Part shown: positions 22,701 to 30,611 of the stretch, piece after piece | How the letters are laid out: each line of letters opens with the position of its first letter | How positions within the stretch are numbered: position 1 is the first letter of the stretch | Assembly (NCBI GenBank): GCA_934202005.1 | Contig: CAKPXP010000019.1 | Coordinates: 1 to 33,577, forward strand | Origin: an uncultured Selenomonas sp. | GTDB lineage: Bacteria > Bacillota > Negativicutes > Selenomonadales > Selenomonadaceae | Reading direction: 5' to 3' | DNA: 33,577 nt | Program-made: the position numbers and the translations under genes | Notes under the pieces: model-generated | Told to the model about the DNA's origin: nothing | Databases searched by the model: none | Seen by the model: only the letters and a program-made list of their open reading frames with translations

Positions 22701-25700
22701 TGAAGTCGCCTTTATACTTCTCGAGATCCAGCGAGCCGCCATCGCTGAATTTGAAATTATTCGCGAGTTTCTCGCTGTTCTTGAGGCCGCTGATATGATA
22801 CGTCACCTCATTGGCATTCTTGACATCTGCGTTGTTATACTGCGCGCCGCCCTGGGACGCGTCGAGCTCGTAGTGCAGGTACACCGTCTTCGGAAGATGG
22901 ATCTTCGAGCCGTCCGCTGCCGTCGTCTCGTCGATGTAGATCTGGAAATTCTTCTCCGGATCCGTGAGGTCGACAGCCGTCGTGCCGTCGTACTGCTTCT
23001 GGATATTGCCGCTCCAGCGTTCTTTGATATCGCCCGCCGAGAGCGCGAGCCGCTTGATCTTGCCCTGCTGCTTCGCCTGATCGAAATAGACCGTATCGGC
23101 GATCGTGTAGTTGGACGCCTTGATGGTAGCCGTCTGCCCAGCCGCATTTTCGAGCGCCTGCTGGAGATGCTGATAGGCGACGGCCTTATACGCCTCATCC
23201 CCCTCGACGTTCTCGTCCGGCGTGAAGGTCGTCCCGTCATAGAGGCCGTACTGCGCCTTCACGAGGGACTTGCCGTCCGCCGTGCCGGGCTTGAGCGACT
23301 CACCGTCCGCAAGACCAGTGAACGCGGGATTGATGACCGCTGCCTCCGGTGTCGCGTCGTAGTTTTTTTCCGCGTAGTCCGCGGTGAAGCCGAGCTGCCT
23401 CGGCAGGATACGCCCCTGCCCCGCGCCTGTGAGCGTCGTGCTCGTGAGCGCCGCGCCCTCCGGGGAGACGAGCTTGAGCTGGTAGTTTGCGGCGCCCGTC
23501 CCGTCGAGGGACGGCGTGTAGAGAACGTCCTTCGTCCCCACCGTGCCGTCCGCGTTCCGGGCGACATCTTTTGTGTTGTACACTCCCGTGACCTTGCCGA
23601 GCTGCGCGTCGCCAGCGAGCAGGCCCCGGAACGTGACGCGGTTCGTCACATCCGTGTCATCCGGCAGAGTCGTCTTGCCGTCATACGCCTTTTTCTCGAT
23701 GACATCCGTGACGCCGGAGAGCGCCGCCGTCACCGTCTTTTGCGTGATGGTGCCCTGCGTCTTGCCCAGCAGGTCATCGCCGGAAAATACGCTGCTGTCC
23801 CCCAGCACCTGGCTGAAATCGTAGTTCCTGCGCACCGTACTGGAGAGCTGGAACCGATATGTCACGTCATGCTTCCCGGCATCCTTGCCAGCGTAGGTCG
23901 CGCCGCCATCGGCAGCGATGGTATAGTCCTTCCCGTAGGTGAGCGCCCACCCCTTGATGCGGATGCTCTGCGTGCCGCTGGCCGCGTCATCGCCGTCCTG
24001 CAGGAAGTCCGCGGCCGTCTTGCTCTTCGCGTCGCCGGTCTTGTAGTCAACGTCATACGCCGCGTCGCCCGTATGGTCGTAGGCGACGTTCGTATTCCCG
24101 TCGTAGATTTTCGTGATGGGGTCAAAGAGCGTTGTGATGTCAGCTTTCGTGACCTGCGCCGAGGTGATCTCACCCTCGCCGCGCACGGTCTTTTCCGCTT
24201 CGCCCGGCAGGTAGGTGAGATCCAGCACATAGTTGCCGGCATCGTTGTACGTGAGGGCGACGCCTGTATATTTGACATAGTTCGCGTCCGTCACATCGGG
24301 AGACGCGTAGGCTGCCCCCCTATAGGTGACGCCAATCCGATCTTTATTCGCATCCTTTTCCGCGCGGTTAGCGAGCGTGATGGTCGGCAGACCTTTGTCA
24401 TCCTTTGTCCCAACCAGCGCGGTATCTCCGTCATAGACTTTCTGCACCGCCGAGAACGTCGCCGTCAGGTGGCGCGGCGTGATGGTGCCGCTTCCCGTGC
24501 CGCTCTCCTGCGTCAGGTGATAGTTTCCCCCCGTGTCGCCGGAGAGCTTGTACGCATAGCGCACGAATCCCGTGCCGTCCGCGTAGTTGCCCGCCCGGTT
24601 GACATTCGCGTTCTGGTACTGCGCCTTGGAGCCGTTCTGGATGTTGTCCGACGCGTAGACGCCCGAGAGCTCGACGAGCGCATCGCCTGAGAGCTTCGCG
24701 CCGCTTGCGTCGACAACGTCCATCGTCCCGTCGAAGACCTTCGTGAGGTCCTGCCGCCGGATGACGGGCGTGACGTCCTTCGGCGTGATGATGCCGCCCG
24801 GCGCATAGGCGGCCTTGACCTTCCCGTTTTTGAGCAGGCTGCTGTCAAAGGCATAGTCAGCATAGCCGTCCTGCCCCGTGACATCAAGGTAGTAGGTGAC
24901 GCCCTGTTTGTTGCCGTTATGGCTGTTCTTTTCGTCGAAGCGCGCGTCCGCTACCGTGTAGCCGAGGCTCTGCGCCCCCTGGGTAAAGGTGAGCTTGCTC
25001 GTAGAGCCCGGGATGTCCGCTTCGAGCATCCCCACATAGGAACCTGCCGTGATGGTCTTGCCTTTCTCCTCGTGCGTGACAGCGTCGCTGCTGTCGTATA
25101 CCTTCGTGATTTCCGTGTTCTGCATGGGATGGAGCGTGATGCTCTTGATCGTGAGCGGCGTGATCGTACCCTTGCCGTAGGCGAGGTAGTGCCCGTCCGC
25201 GTCCTGCGGCAGCGCGAGGTCATAGTTCCCCCGCGGGTTCGTGAGAGAAATCGTGTAGCGCGCGTTCGTCGCGTTGACATGCGGCGTCTCCTGATAGGAG
25301 CCGTCCGGATTCTTCACGACGTACTTGCTGTCCGTGCCCGCCTGGAGGATACCGGCGTAGTCCTCGCCGCTCACGAGCCCCGTTGCGCCCGTCAGCGTGG
25401 CCGAGTTGTTATCCGCTGTGCTGTCATACGTCTTGCTGACATCGGCGAGCGTCACCGCCGTGATCTTCGCGGGGTCGATGATGCCCTTGCCGGTGAAGTC
25501 CATCTTTCTGCTGCCGTTCAAAAAGACATAGTTCGACGAGGCGCTGCCGTCCTGATCCTTCACCTGCGCAGTGAAGGTGACAGATTTCGTCGTCGCCTTG
25601 CCGCTCGCGTCACGCGCAACGTCTTTATCGCTGTAAGTGCCCGTATAGGTGATCTTCGCCCCGTCGTTCAGCAGCCGATGGCTGTCGCCGCCCGTATAGG

Positions 25701-28700
25701 CAAGATAGCCGTCCGCCAGCGTGAAGGGATTCGCAGCCGTGCCTTTGCCGTCGCTCGTCTTGAGCGCAGCGTCGCCGTCGTAGGTCTTCTCGAATACCTT
25801 ACCGTCCGCGGCTGCGACGAGCAGCGTGCGCGGCGTGATATGCCCCTCGCCGTAGACGGTCGCCGTGCCGCCGTCTCTGATGTCCTGCCCGTTGAGCGTG
25901 TAGTTTTTCGCGTCCTCTCCGGAGAAGGTCACGGCATAGGCGATCTGGTTGGCGTCCGTGACGGTCTTCGCATCGTCATTTTGAACCGTGACCTTGCCGT
26001 CCGCGACGGTAGCATGGACGAAATGCGTGCCGCTCTGCTGCACGGTAAAGGCAACCTGATCCCCTTTGACGAGACCCGCGCTGCTGCCGTCCGCCTTGTT
26101 GACCGTTTTGCCGTTCGCCGCCGTGTAGGCGGATGTCATGTTGTATTCCTTGGTGTTGTTCTGCACCGCGTGCGGCGTGCTACCATCATACCACGTGAAG
26201 CCGTCCGCCGTGAGGTTGCGCTTCGTGATCGTGCCTTTAAGGTACGCCGTGCCGCCGGATGCCTTGCCGACATCCTGGAGCGTGCCGCTCGCGGTCGCAT
26301 CCTTCCCGGGCGTGTATTGCTCGCCCCAGATGATGTTCCTGTGCTCGTCAACGAGATTGTAATTGCCCGCATCCGCGCCGGAAAGCTGGATGCCCGTGAG
26401 CTGTACATCATGATCTCCCGCGCTGCCGTCCGCCGTGAACGTGCCGTCCGCCGTGAACGTGCCGTCCGCGTGCTTCGTCCCGTACGTTCCCTTGGCATCG
26501 TCCTTCTGGAAGCCGAGCGCCACCTCGTCCTGCTTGCCGCTGTCATCCGTCTTGAGCCCGGTCACCGTCTTATCATTTGAGAACAGGCTCGACACCGTCT
26601 CCGCCGTCGCGGCATTCGCCTTGCCTTCGTAGACCTTCGTGAGTGTCTTGCCGTCTGCCAGGCTAAGCGTCAGCGTCGCCGGCGTGATGTCGCCGGTGAG
26701 CGTGACATTATTCAGCTGCGCCGTCCCGCTGCCCGTGACCTTGTAGTTATGCGCCGTCTGCGTGAGCGTCAGCGTGCCGTTCGCCGTGACCGTCTTGCCG
26801 ACGCCGACGTTCTTGTCTTTGAAGGAAGCTTTCAGATTATTGGCATTGAGTGTCGCCGTCTGATCGCCCGCAATCAGCCCCGTTACAGAGGTATCCGAAG
26901 CATTGAACAGTGCCTTCACGGCATCCGATGCATCCACCTTGCCATCATAGACTTTCGTGATATGCTTGCCCGCGACAGAATCCCCGGAGATGTTGACCTC
27001 GCGCTGGTTGATATAGACGTTGTTCCCCACGAGGTCATAGCCTTCCTGCGATGTGCAGTAGAATGCCTGCTGGCCGTTAGAAGTCACGCCATTTTCGCTA
27101 TACACGTTCGCGTTGCGCAGGCTGCCCGTGTCCTGCGTGATCTTCGACGCATCGATCGCGAGGCCGTTCGCGTTCGTATAGTTGATCTTGCTGCTGAGCT
27201 TCACGTCCTGGTTGTTGTACGTCAGCGTGAGATCGCTGCCGTTATTCGAGCCGGAATTGCTCCCCTGCGTGTAATCATAGCTCACCGTCACCGCGCCCTT
27301 GCCGCGGCGCAGGAAATCGCGCAGCAGCGGGAGGCTGTGACCCTCGTAGATGCGCCAGACGGTGTTGTCGGTGCCGCTGTCGCTGATGTCGAAGTTCTTG
27401 TCTGTATATTTCTTAAGTTTGGTATCCTGTGATGTAACAGAAAAGACTGTATCAGTATCTGAGTCCCCACCATAAAATTCGGAATGAGTAAGTCCTTGTG
27501 TTGCATATGTATAACTGATATTCGATGTATCACTAGATGGTGCATACGCAACAACAGCATAATGAGCAACCCCTGTATTATAAGCATTCGTAAGGGTTGT
27601 ACCACTTTCAGCACAACCAATTAATCCGGCGCCCTCACCATTGACAGTCCCCGTATTATATACTTTTCCAATTTTACTGTTTTTTGCATACCCTACAATG
27701 CCGCCTGCAGAAAATCCACTATAATCAGTATCATTATCGATTGCTGTAATATCCACACCCGCATTATAGACATCCGTCAACGTTGTAGATACAGCCTTGC
27801 CGACAATACCGCCCGCATGAACGGCCGTCACCGAGCCATCTTTCACGCCGACATTCTGAATTGTCGCGCCGTTCGTAAGGCCGAACAGACCGCCATAGGT
27901 GCCGCCGGAGACCTGGATGCCGCTGATGGTATGGAAATTGCCGTCAAACTTTCCTGTAAACGCACCGTAGCTGTTTCCACCGATCGGCGTATAGCTGCCG
28001 CTGAGCGTGAGGTCTGTCTCCAGAGAATAGCTGCCGCTGAGGTTGTTGTTCATCGCTGCCAGGCCAGCGCTATCGAGGATAGCCTGCCGACTCTCTGTAT
28101 TCGCCGCGTGCAGCACATAGCCGCGCGCGGCATTCTGCCCTGCTTTACGGGCTTTTCTGTACGCTCGGGCGGAGGCAGCGCCGCGCGCGGCATTCTGCTC
28201 CTGGACGATGTTCTTCGTCGCCTGCAGCGTCACCTGTGTCGCCTGGACATCATCGGTGAGGAAACGGATGTTGTCGCCATTCACAATCACTGTGGACGCC
28301 GCGATGCCGCCGAGATTGACGACATCCGCGTTCGCCGTCCCTGCCGTGAGCACCTCGCCTGCCGTCTTGCCCGCATTGAACGCCTGGAGCGCCGCCTCTG
28401 TATTCTCCGTCGACACATAGAGATTGCCGACATTGACCTGCGCACCGTGGCTGAAGATCACGCCATGGGGATTGACGAGGTAGACGTCCCTGCCACCCTC
28501 GATCTTGCCCGCGATCTCCGATTGGTTCGGCCCGGTGACGAGGTTCAGGTAATTCTTCTTCTTCTCGCCGTGGTCAAAGCGCACGGTCTCATCCTTGCCG
28601 ACGGAGAAATCCTTCCATTTGACGATATTGTTCGCCTGCGTGCCCGTCACGTCCGTGACATTGCCGCTCTGCGCGACCTGCGTACCCGCCGTCACGACCT

Positions 28701-28815
28701 TGTCGACGACTGGCGCACCCTCCGCCGCGGGGACAGCGCCGAACACGCCGGCCGTCAGCGCGATGCCGACCTGCAGCGCCAGCCGTTCCTTCCTTGCTGC
28801 TCGTTCCTTCTTCAT
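19747..28815 (-). CDS. Giant TpsA exoprotein: haemagglutination domain, GLUG and about 15 YDG modules
   Basis: This 3022-residue secreted adhesin is the substrate of the adjacent TpsB. A Sec signal (about 1-34) is followed by a TPS haemagglutination domain (about 35-200) with NPHGVIFSHGAQVNVGNLYV. Next are GLUG-type segments (about 300-410: GGLFGLTNG, AGGIVGKAV, AGGIVGYAK). From about residue 623 to 2480 come roughly 15 modules of 100-150 residues, each marked by K(V/T/I/A)YDG or a variant (YEG, YDS, YDN, FDG, YDA). Such YDG/MBG modules are extended stalks in surface adhesins. The C-terminal 320 residues are Ala-rich and end with an acidic, Lys-containing tail. ATG 28815 has AGGAGA upstream. 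An AT-rich block covers residues about 338-467, and an exact 18-base tandem repeat lies at 26425-26460. The target ligand is unknown. Confidence 0.92.
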   Translation of the reverse strand: MKKERAARKERLALQVGIALTAGVFGAVPAAEGAPVVDKVVTAGTQVAQSGNVTDVTGTQANNIVKWKDFSVGKDETVRFDHGEKKKNYLNLVTGPNQSEIAGKIEGGRDVYLVNPHGVIFSHGAQVNVGNLYVSTENTEAALQAFNAGKTAGEVLTAGTANADVVNLGGIAASTVIVNGDNIRFLTDDVQATQVTLQATKNIVQEQNAARGAASARAYRKARKAGQNAARGYVLHAANTESRQAILDSAGLAAMNNNLSGSYSLETDLTLSGSYTPIGGNSYGAFTGKFDGNFHTISGIQVSGGTYGGLFGLTNGATIQNVGVKDGSVTAVHAGGIVGKAVSTTLTDVYNAGVDITAIDNDTDYSGFSAGGIVGYAKNSKIGKVYNTGTVNGEGAGLIGCAESGTTLTNAYNTGVAHYAVVAYAPSSDTSNISYTYATQGLTHSEFYGGDSDTDTVFSVTSQDTKLKKYTDKNFDISDSGTDNTVWRIYEGHSLPLLRDFLRRGKGAVTVSYDYTQGSNSGSNNGSDLTLTYNNQDVKLSSKINYTNANGLAIDASKITQDTGSLRNANVYSENGVTSNGQQAFYCTSQEGYDLVGNNVYINQREVNISGDSVAGKHITKVYDGKVDASDAVKALFNASDTSVTGLIAGDQTATLNANNLKASFKDKNVGVGKTVTANGTLTLTQTAHNYKVTGSGTAQLNNVTLTGDITPATLTLSLADGKTLTKVYEGKANAATAETVSSLFSNDKTVTGLKTDDSGKQDEVALGFQKDDAKGTYGTKHADGTFTADGTFTADGSAGDHDVQLTGIQLSGADAGNYNLVDEHRNIIWGEQYTPGKDATASGTLQDVGKASGGTAYLKGTITKRNLTADGFTWYDGSTPHAVQNNTKEYNMTSAYTAANGKTVNKADGSSAGLVKGDQVAFTVQQSGTHFVHATVADGKVTVQNDDAKTVTDANQIAYAVTFSGEDAKNYTLNGQDIRDGGTATVYGEGHITPRTLLVAAADGKVFEKTYDGDAALKTSDGKGTAANPFTLADGYLAYTGGDSHRLLNDGAKITYTGTYSDKDVARDASGKATTKSVTFTAQVKDQDGSASSNYVFLNGSRKMDFTGKGIIDPAKITAVTLADVSKTYDSTADNNSATLTGATGLVSGEDYAGILQAGTDSKYVVKNPDGSYQETPHVNATNARYTISLTNPRGNYDLALPQDADGHYLAYGKGTITPLTIKSITLHPMQNTEITKVYDSSDAVTHEEKGKTITAGSYVGMLEADIPGSTSKLTFTQGAQSLGYTVADARFDEKNSHNGNKQGVTYYLDVTGQDGYADYAFDSSLLKNGKVKAAYAPGGIITPKDVTPVIRRQDLTKVFDGTMDVVDASGAKLSGDALVELSGVYASDNIQNGSKAQYQNANVNRAGNYADGTGFVRYAYKLSGDTGGNYHLTQESGTGSGTITPRHLTATFSAVQKVYDGDTALVGTKDDKGLPTITLANRAEKDANKDRIGVTYRGAAYASPDVTDANYVKYTGVALTYNDAGNYVLDLTYLPGEAEKTVRGEGEITSAQVTKADITTLFDPITKIYDGNTNVAYDHTGDAAYDVDYKTGDAKSKTAADFLQDGDDAASGTQSIRIKGWALTYGKDYTIAADGGATYAGKDAGKHDVTYRFQLSSTVRRNYDFSQVLGDSSVFSGDDLLGKTQGTITQKTVTAALSGVTDVIEKKAYDGKTTLPDDTDVTNRVTFRGLLAGDAQLGKVTGVYNTKDVARNADGTVGTKDVLYTPSLDGTGAANYQLKLVSPEGAALTSTTLTGAGQGRILPRQLGFTADYAEKNYDATPEAAVINPAFTGLADGESLKPGTADGKSLVKAQYGLYDGTTFTPDENVEGDEAYKAVAYQHLQQALENAAGQTATIKASNYTIADTVYFDQAKQQGKIKRLALSAGDIKERWSGNIQKQYDGTTAVDLTDPEKNFQIYIDETTAADGSKIHLPKTVYLHYELDASQGGAQYNNADVKNANEVTYHISGLKNSEKLANNFKFSDGGSLDLEKYKGDFTLKNGDTSGSGILVGDGSQKAVVGITKRVLRVHADGHNDKTYDGNAAADAGHLVLAGGTDGKSAQDIAKILQNDGTDLASHVKANYMVTGGAQETAAAANVGRREHDASQGEGGKVVAYTVDLAKSGAKDLTANYALDTSKTQADGVTNQVTGDGTKGTYRGLGDILRRVVYVSFQDAQAENRKAYDGTTSVTDTADDRIRAFALSDEDARNKTGIIRQDQGNVSLTGATGTYDTAHVKRDASGSVLEGQHTVTYQGFALKNADGSDNTNYELAAADGRTDAQGNAVLIGKGTITPAALHVGLRDANVTQAYDNTLDVEDLARYGEANVQLADGDLKTVNNVRDTVNVKLGGTPQYDKKDANVIKGRKTENRSVTYELSWDNPDYELAVAQDAPSQTLDVTKEITSGGVGTARLVTDAATITPRTVTISADPAKQATRLYDGASGGAAEHAIGNLEAGNLAKGEKLINLFLAPGATEESYLPETVLRSAYDSDPNAGRDGVAVAGDRNDLRAHTVTYTYTLQNPNYQLDATGRMAGTASGQGVIRRRDVTVTADPVSISMGKALPAFTGSTTGFVSKDGAVQTSFESRLQFRPEDGVVAPTVGTYGVYGWYRTQEEQEVTVPAVLDQDGKTVLTPAHTEKQLVDVWHREGNLGLNYYFQQDPGNDTALTVTRPTADWPRSLEEALVPAKQYVPDGNAYHRVSYDTYQETNRTPTAGIEYAAGGLNVGAAGAAAGKAAAAALEGGREVVNLGGTRAAVVDVTYPGAAEFVVSGARAVPGVTEAAWTKLAASEARGAAAALGGDAGRGAAGALATQAGSAASSAAGALAAQAGSGSSAAAGASSPAAASRGGAARNADVPLFYDMEERQPSRLASTAEAQLFGDAVPAAKEAAAAPVKLFADDGAAQHAAAGATAPARGAAPALFDDAAAAAAEQPSSDAIEVTTAPADEDDEQKEKEEAARAAALKAKGAAIGIESEGAGVNLAG
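26425..26460. repeat. Exact 18-base tandem repeat inside tpsA
   Basis: The unit GCCGTCCGCCGTGAACGT occurs twice in a row with a partial third copy (26461-26469). It keeps the reading frame and encodes repeated TFTADG on the minus strand. Slippage here would add or remove six residues without a frameshift. Confidence 0.9.
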
Positions 28816-28842
28816 ACGATCCGTCTCCTATGGGCGACACGC

Positions 28843-28862
28843 ATGATTTTTACAAAAATCAT
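28843..28862. promoter_or_regulatory. Palindrome in the tpsA upstream region
   Basis: The nine-base arms ATGATTTTT and AAAAATCAT are separated by two bases, about 28 bases upstream of the tpsA start. On the minus strand it overlaps a possible -10 box (TATGAT), for which no good -35 is seen. It may be a repressor or activator site; the regulator cannot be named. Confidence 0.45.
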
Positions 28863-28877
28863 ACCCTGCCCTTACAT

Positions 28878-28935
28878 AAAAAAGCCATCCCTCGTGAAGA
28901 GGGTTACCCCCATCTCCCGCAAGGGAAGGCTTTTT
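28878..28935. terminator. Bidirectional terminator after the flagellin gene
   Basis: The outer stem AAAAAGCC/GGCTTTTTT continues as TCCCT/AGGGA and closes around a GGGG.GTAA.CCC segment. U-runs are present in both directions. It stands about 18 bases after the flagellin stop codon and separates it from tpsA. Confidence 0.8.
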
Positions 28936-28952
28936 GTTCTCGTTCCTTCTGA

Positions 28953-30287
28953 TTACTGGAGCAGACTCAGCACGGAGCTGCTGCTCTGGTTCGCCTGCGC
29001 GAGCATGGACTGCGCCGCCTGTGTGAGGATGTTGTTCTTCGTGAAGGAGGTCATTTCCTTCGCCATATCCGCGTCACTGATCGTCGATTGCGACGCCGTG
29101 ACGTTCTCGCTCGCCGTTACGATGTTCGCATTTGTATAGTCCATGCGACTCGTCACCGCGCCGAGGGTCGTCTGCTGGGCGAGCACCTTCTCGACCGCGT
29201 TGTCGAACGCGCTGATGGCGGCGTTCGCGCTCGCCTGGCTCGAGATGTCGATGGCCTTGCCTTCCTTACTCGCGAGGCCAAGCGCATAGGAGCGCATATC
29301 CGTGAAGCCGAGGCGGATACTCTGGTTCGCCTTCGTACCCACTTGGAACGTCATCGCGTTGTCAGGCGAGGGATCCTGCGCGCGAATCGTCTCGGTGAAG
29401 TTGTCCATGATCCGATTGATGCTTTTCTTCGGATTCCCCTGCGAATCCTCCACGCGAATGGTGAGGCCTGCAATTTGTCCATCGAGACCCGGATTTTTGG
29501 CATGATAGGAAATGGCGTTTTTGCCATCTGCTGTATAGACATCTTCTCCATTTGCACCAACACCAATCTTTGATGTATTTGAATAATGGTCGATGTCCAA
29601 ATCCTGATTGCATGGTTTCCAATCAAACATATGGCCAAAACGCGAACTCTTCAACACGGTAACAGGATTGTCCGCATTCGTATATGTCACACCATTTTTC
29701 ACATAAGAAACAATAATCTTATCTCCCGGCAAAATATTAAGATTTTCTCCGGTCTTCGATTGTAGATTTACGATACGAGATGTCTTGCTTGTGTTATCCG
29801 CAAAATACTCATTTGTAAGGTACGTCGAAGTTCCCTGCCCCTGCGGCCCAGTCACCTCGCTATTTTTCGACCCATCCAGCATCGTCTTGCCATTATAGGT
29901 GACCTGCGCGTTCTCATCAATCTGCTGGATTGCCTGGTCGACCTCTTTCTGGATCGTCGCGCGGTCGGCGTCAGTGTTCGTATCATTCGCCGCGTTGATG
30001 GCTTTTTCCTTGAGCGTTTTGAGGATGTCCATCGTTGATTCGAGCGCACCGGAAGCCGTCTTCATGAGCGCCTGGCTGTTCTGCGTGTTCTGGCTGTCCT
30101 GGTCAAGGCCGCGGATCTGCACCGCCATGCGCTCCGAGATGGCGTAGCCGGAGGCATCGTCCGCCGCGCTGCCGATCTTGAGCCCCGAGGCGAGTTTCTT
30201 GAGGTCTTTGCTCTTCGCCTTTTCGTTCTTGTTCAGCTCGTTCAGCGTGTTCTTCGCGCCCATGTTATTCTTGACTATCATAGCCAT
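28953..30287 (-). CDS. fliC: Flagellin
   Basis: This 444-residue protein polymerises into the flagellar filament after type III export; no Sec signal is present. The conserved N-terminal D0/D1 helices are clear (residues 1-140: LKKLASGLKIGSAADDASGY, then QALMKTASGALE), and the C-terminal D1/D0 helices end in SSSVLSLLQ, the usual flagellin finish. The middle (about 150-265) is a variable surface domain, encoded by noticeably AT-richer DNA than the flanks and containing a Cys. ATG 30287 follows GGAGGA. It is a single gene with a sigma-28-type promoter and its own terminator; no other flagellar genes are in the window. Confidence 0.95.
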   Translation of the reverse strand: MAMIVKNNMGAKNTLNELNKNEKAKSKDLKKLASGLKIGSAADDASGYAISERMAVQIRGLDQDSQNTQNSQALMKTASGALESTMDILKTLKEKAINAANDTNTDADRATIQKEVDQAIQQIDENAQVTYNGKTMLDGSKNSEVTGPQGQGTSTYLTNEYFADNTSKTSRIVNLQSKTGENLNILPGDKIIVSYVKNGVTYTNADNPVTVLKSSRFGHMFDWKPCNQDLDIDHYSNTSKIGVGANGEDVYTADGKNAISYHAKNPGLDGQIAGLTIRVEDSQGNPKKSINRIMDNFTETIRAQDPSPDNAMTFQVGTKANQSIRLGFTDMRSYALGLASKEGKAIDISSQASANAAISAFDNAVEKVLAQQTTLGAVTSRMDYTNANIVTASENVTASQSTISDADMAKEMTSFTKNNILTQAAQSMLAQANQSSSSVLSLLQ

Positions 30288-30384
30288 CTCGTATTCCTCC
30301 CTGATACTGCTGCCGCCATCTATCGCCGTCTGGCAGCTCTATATGAACGTCATTCCTAGCAGACTGTTCTCTTTCTCTTATACT

Positions 30385-30411
30385 ATATCGTCATTTTTGC
30401 AAAATACTTAA
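30385..30411 (-). promoter_or_regulatory. Sigma-28 (FliA/SigD) promoter of flagellin
   Basis: TTAAGTAT (30411-30404), an 11-base spacer and GACGATAT (30392-30385) on the minus strand. Each box matches the consensus TAAAGTTT/GCCGATAA at six of eight positions with the exact spacing. About 100 bases of leader follow before the start codon. Confidence 0.75.
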
Positions 30412-30421
30412 ACGGATCGTC

Positions 30422-30454
30422 AAGGAACCGCTGAATTCATCAGTGGTTCCTTAA
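30422..30454. repeat. Compact palindrome related to the element at 1-150
   Basis: AAGGAACCGCTGA and TCAGTGGTTCCTT form a nearly perfect inverted repeat around ATTCA. The same end sequence, TCAGCGGTTCCTTAA, occurs at 145-159. It looks like a deletion derivative that retains only the two ends. On the plus strand it is followed by AATTCCTTC, too poor for a strong terminator. It sits just upstream of the flagellin promoter. Confidence 0.5.
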
Positions 30455-30531
30455 TTCCTTCTATTTTCACATACGCGTTCTCCTTTCACGTTTTACAAAT
30501 TTTCCTTTTCACTGCCGCGCCTCCTTCCCCC

Positions 30532-30561
30532 TTGCGCGTCCGCGCTCCTTTCTTATATAAT
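30532..30561 (+). promoter_or_regulatory. putP promoter
   Basis: TTGCGC (30532-30537), an 18-base spacer and TATAAT (30556-30561). Transcription would start near 30568, about 45 bases before the start codon. The preceding stretch 30455-30531 contains no gene. Confidence 0.65.
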
Positions 30562-30611
30562 AGAGAGGTCATTGTAACCATAGCAGATTCGCATACAGAG
30601 GAGGAATTTCC

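Noticed and set aside
20900..27000. Possible CRISPR or tandem-repeat array because of recurring KxYDG motifs
   Set aside because: The recurrences are protein modules of 100-150 residues with diverged DNA. There are no short identical direct repeats with regular spacers.
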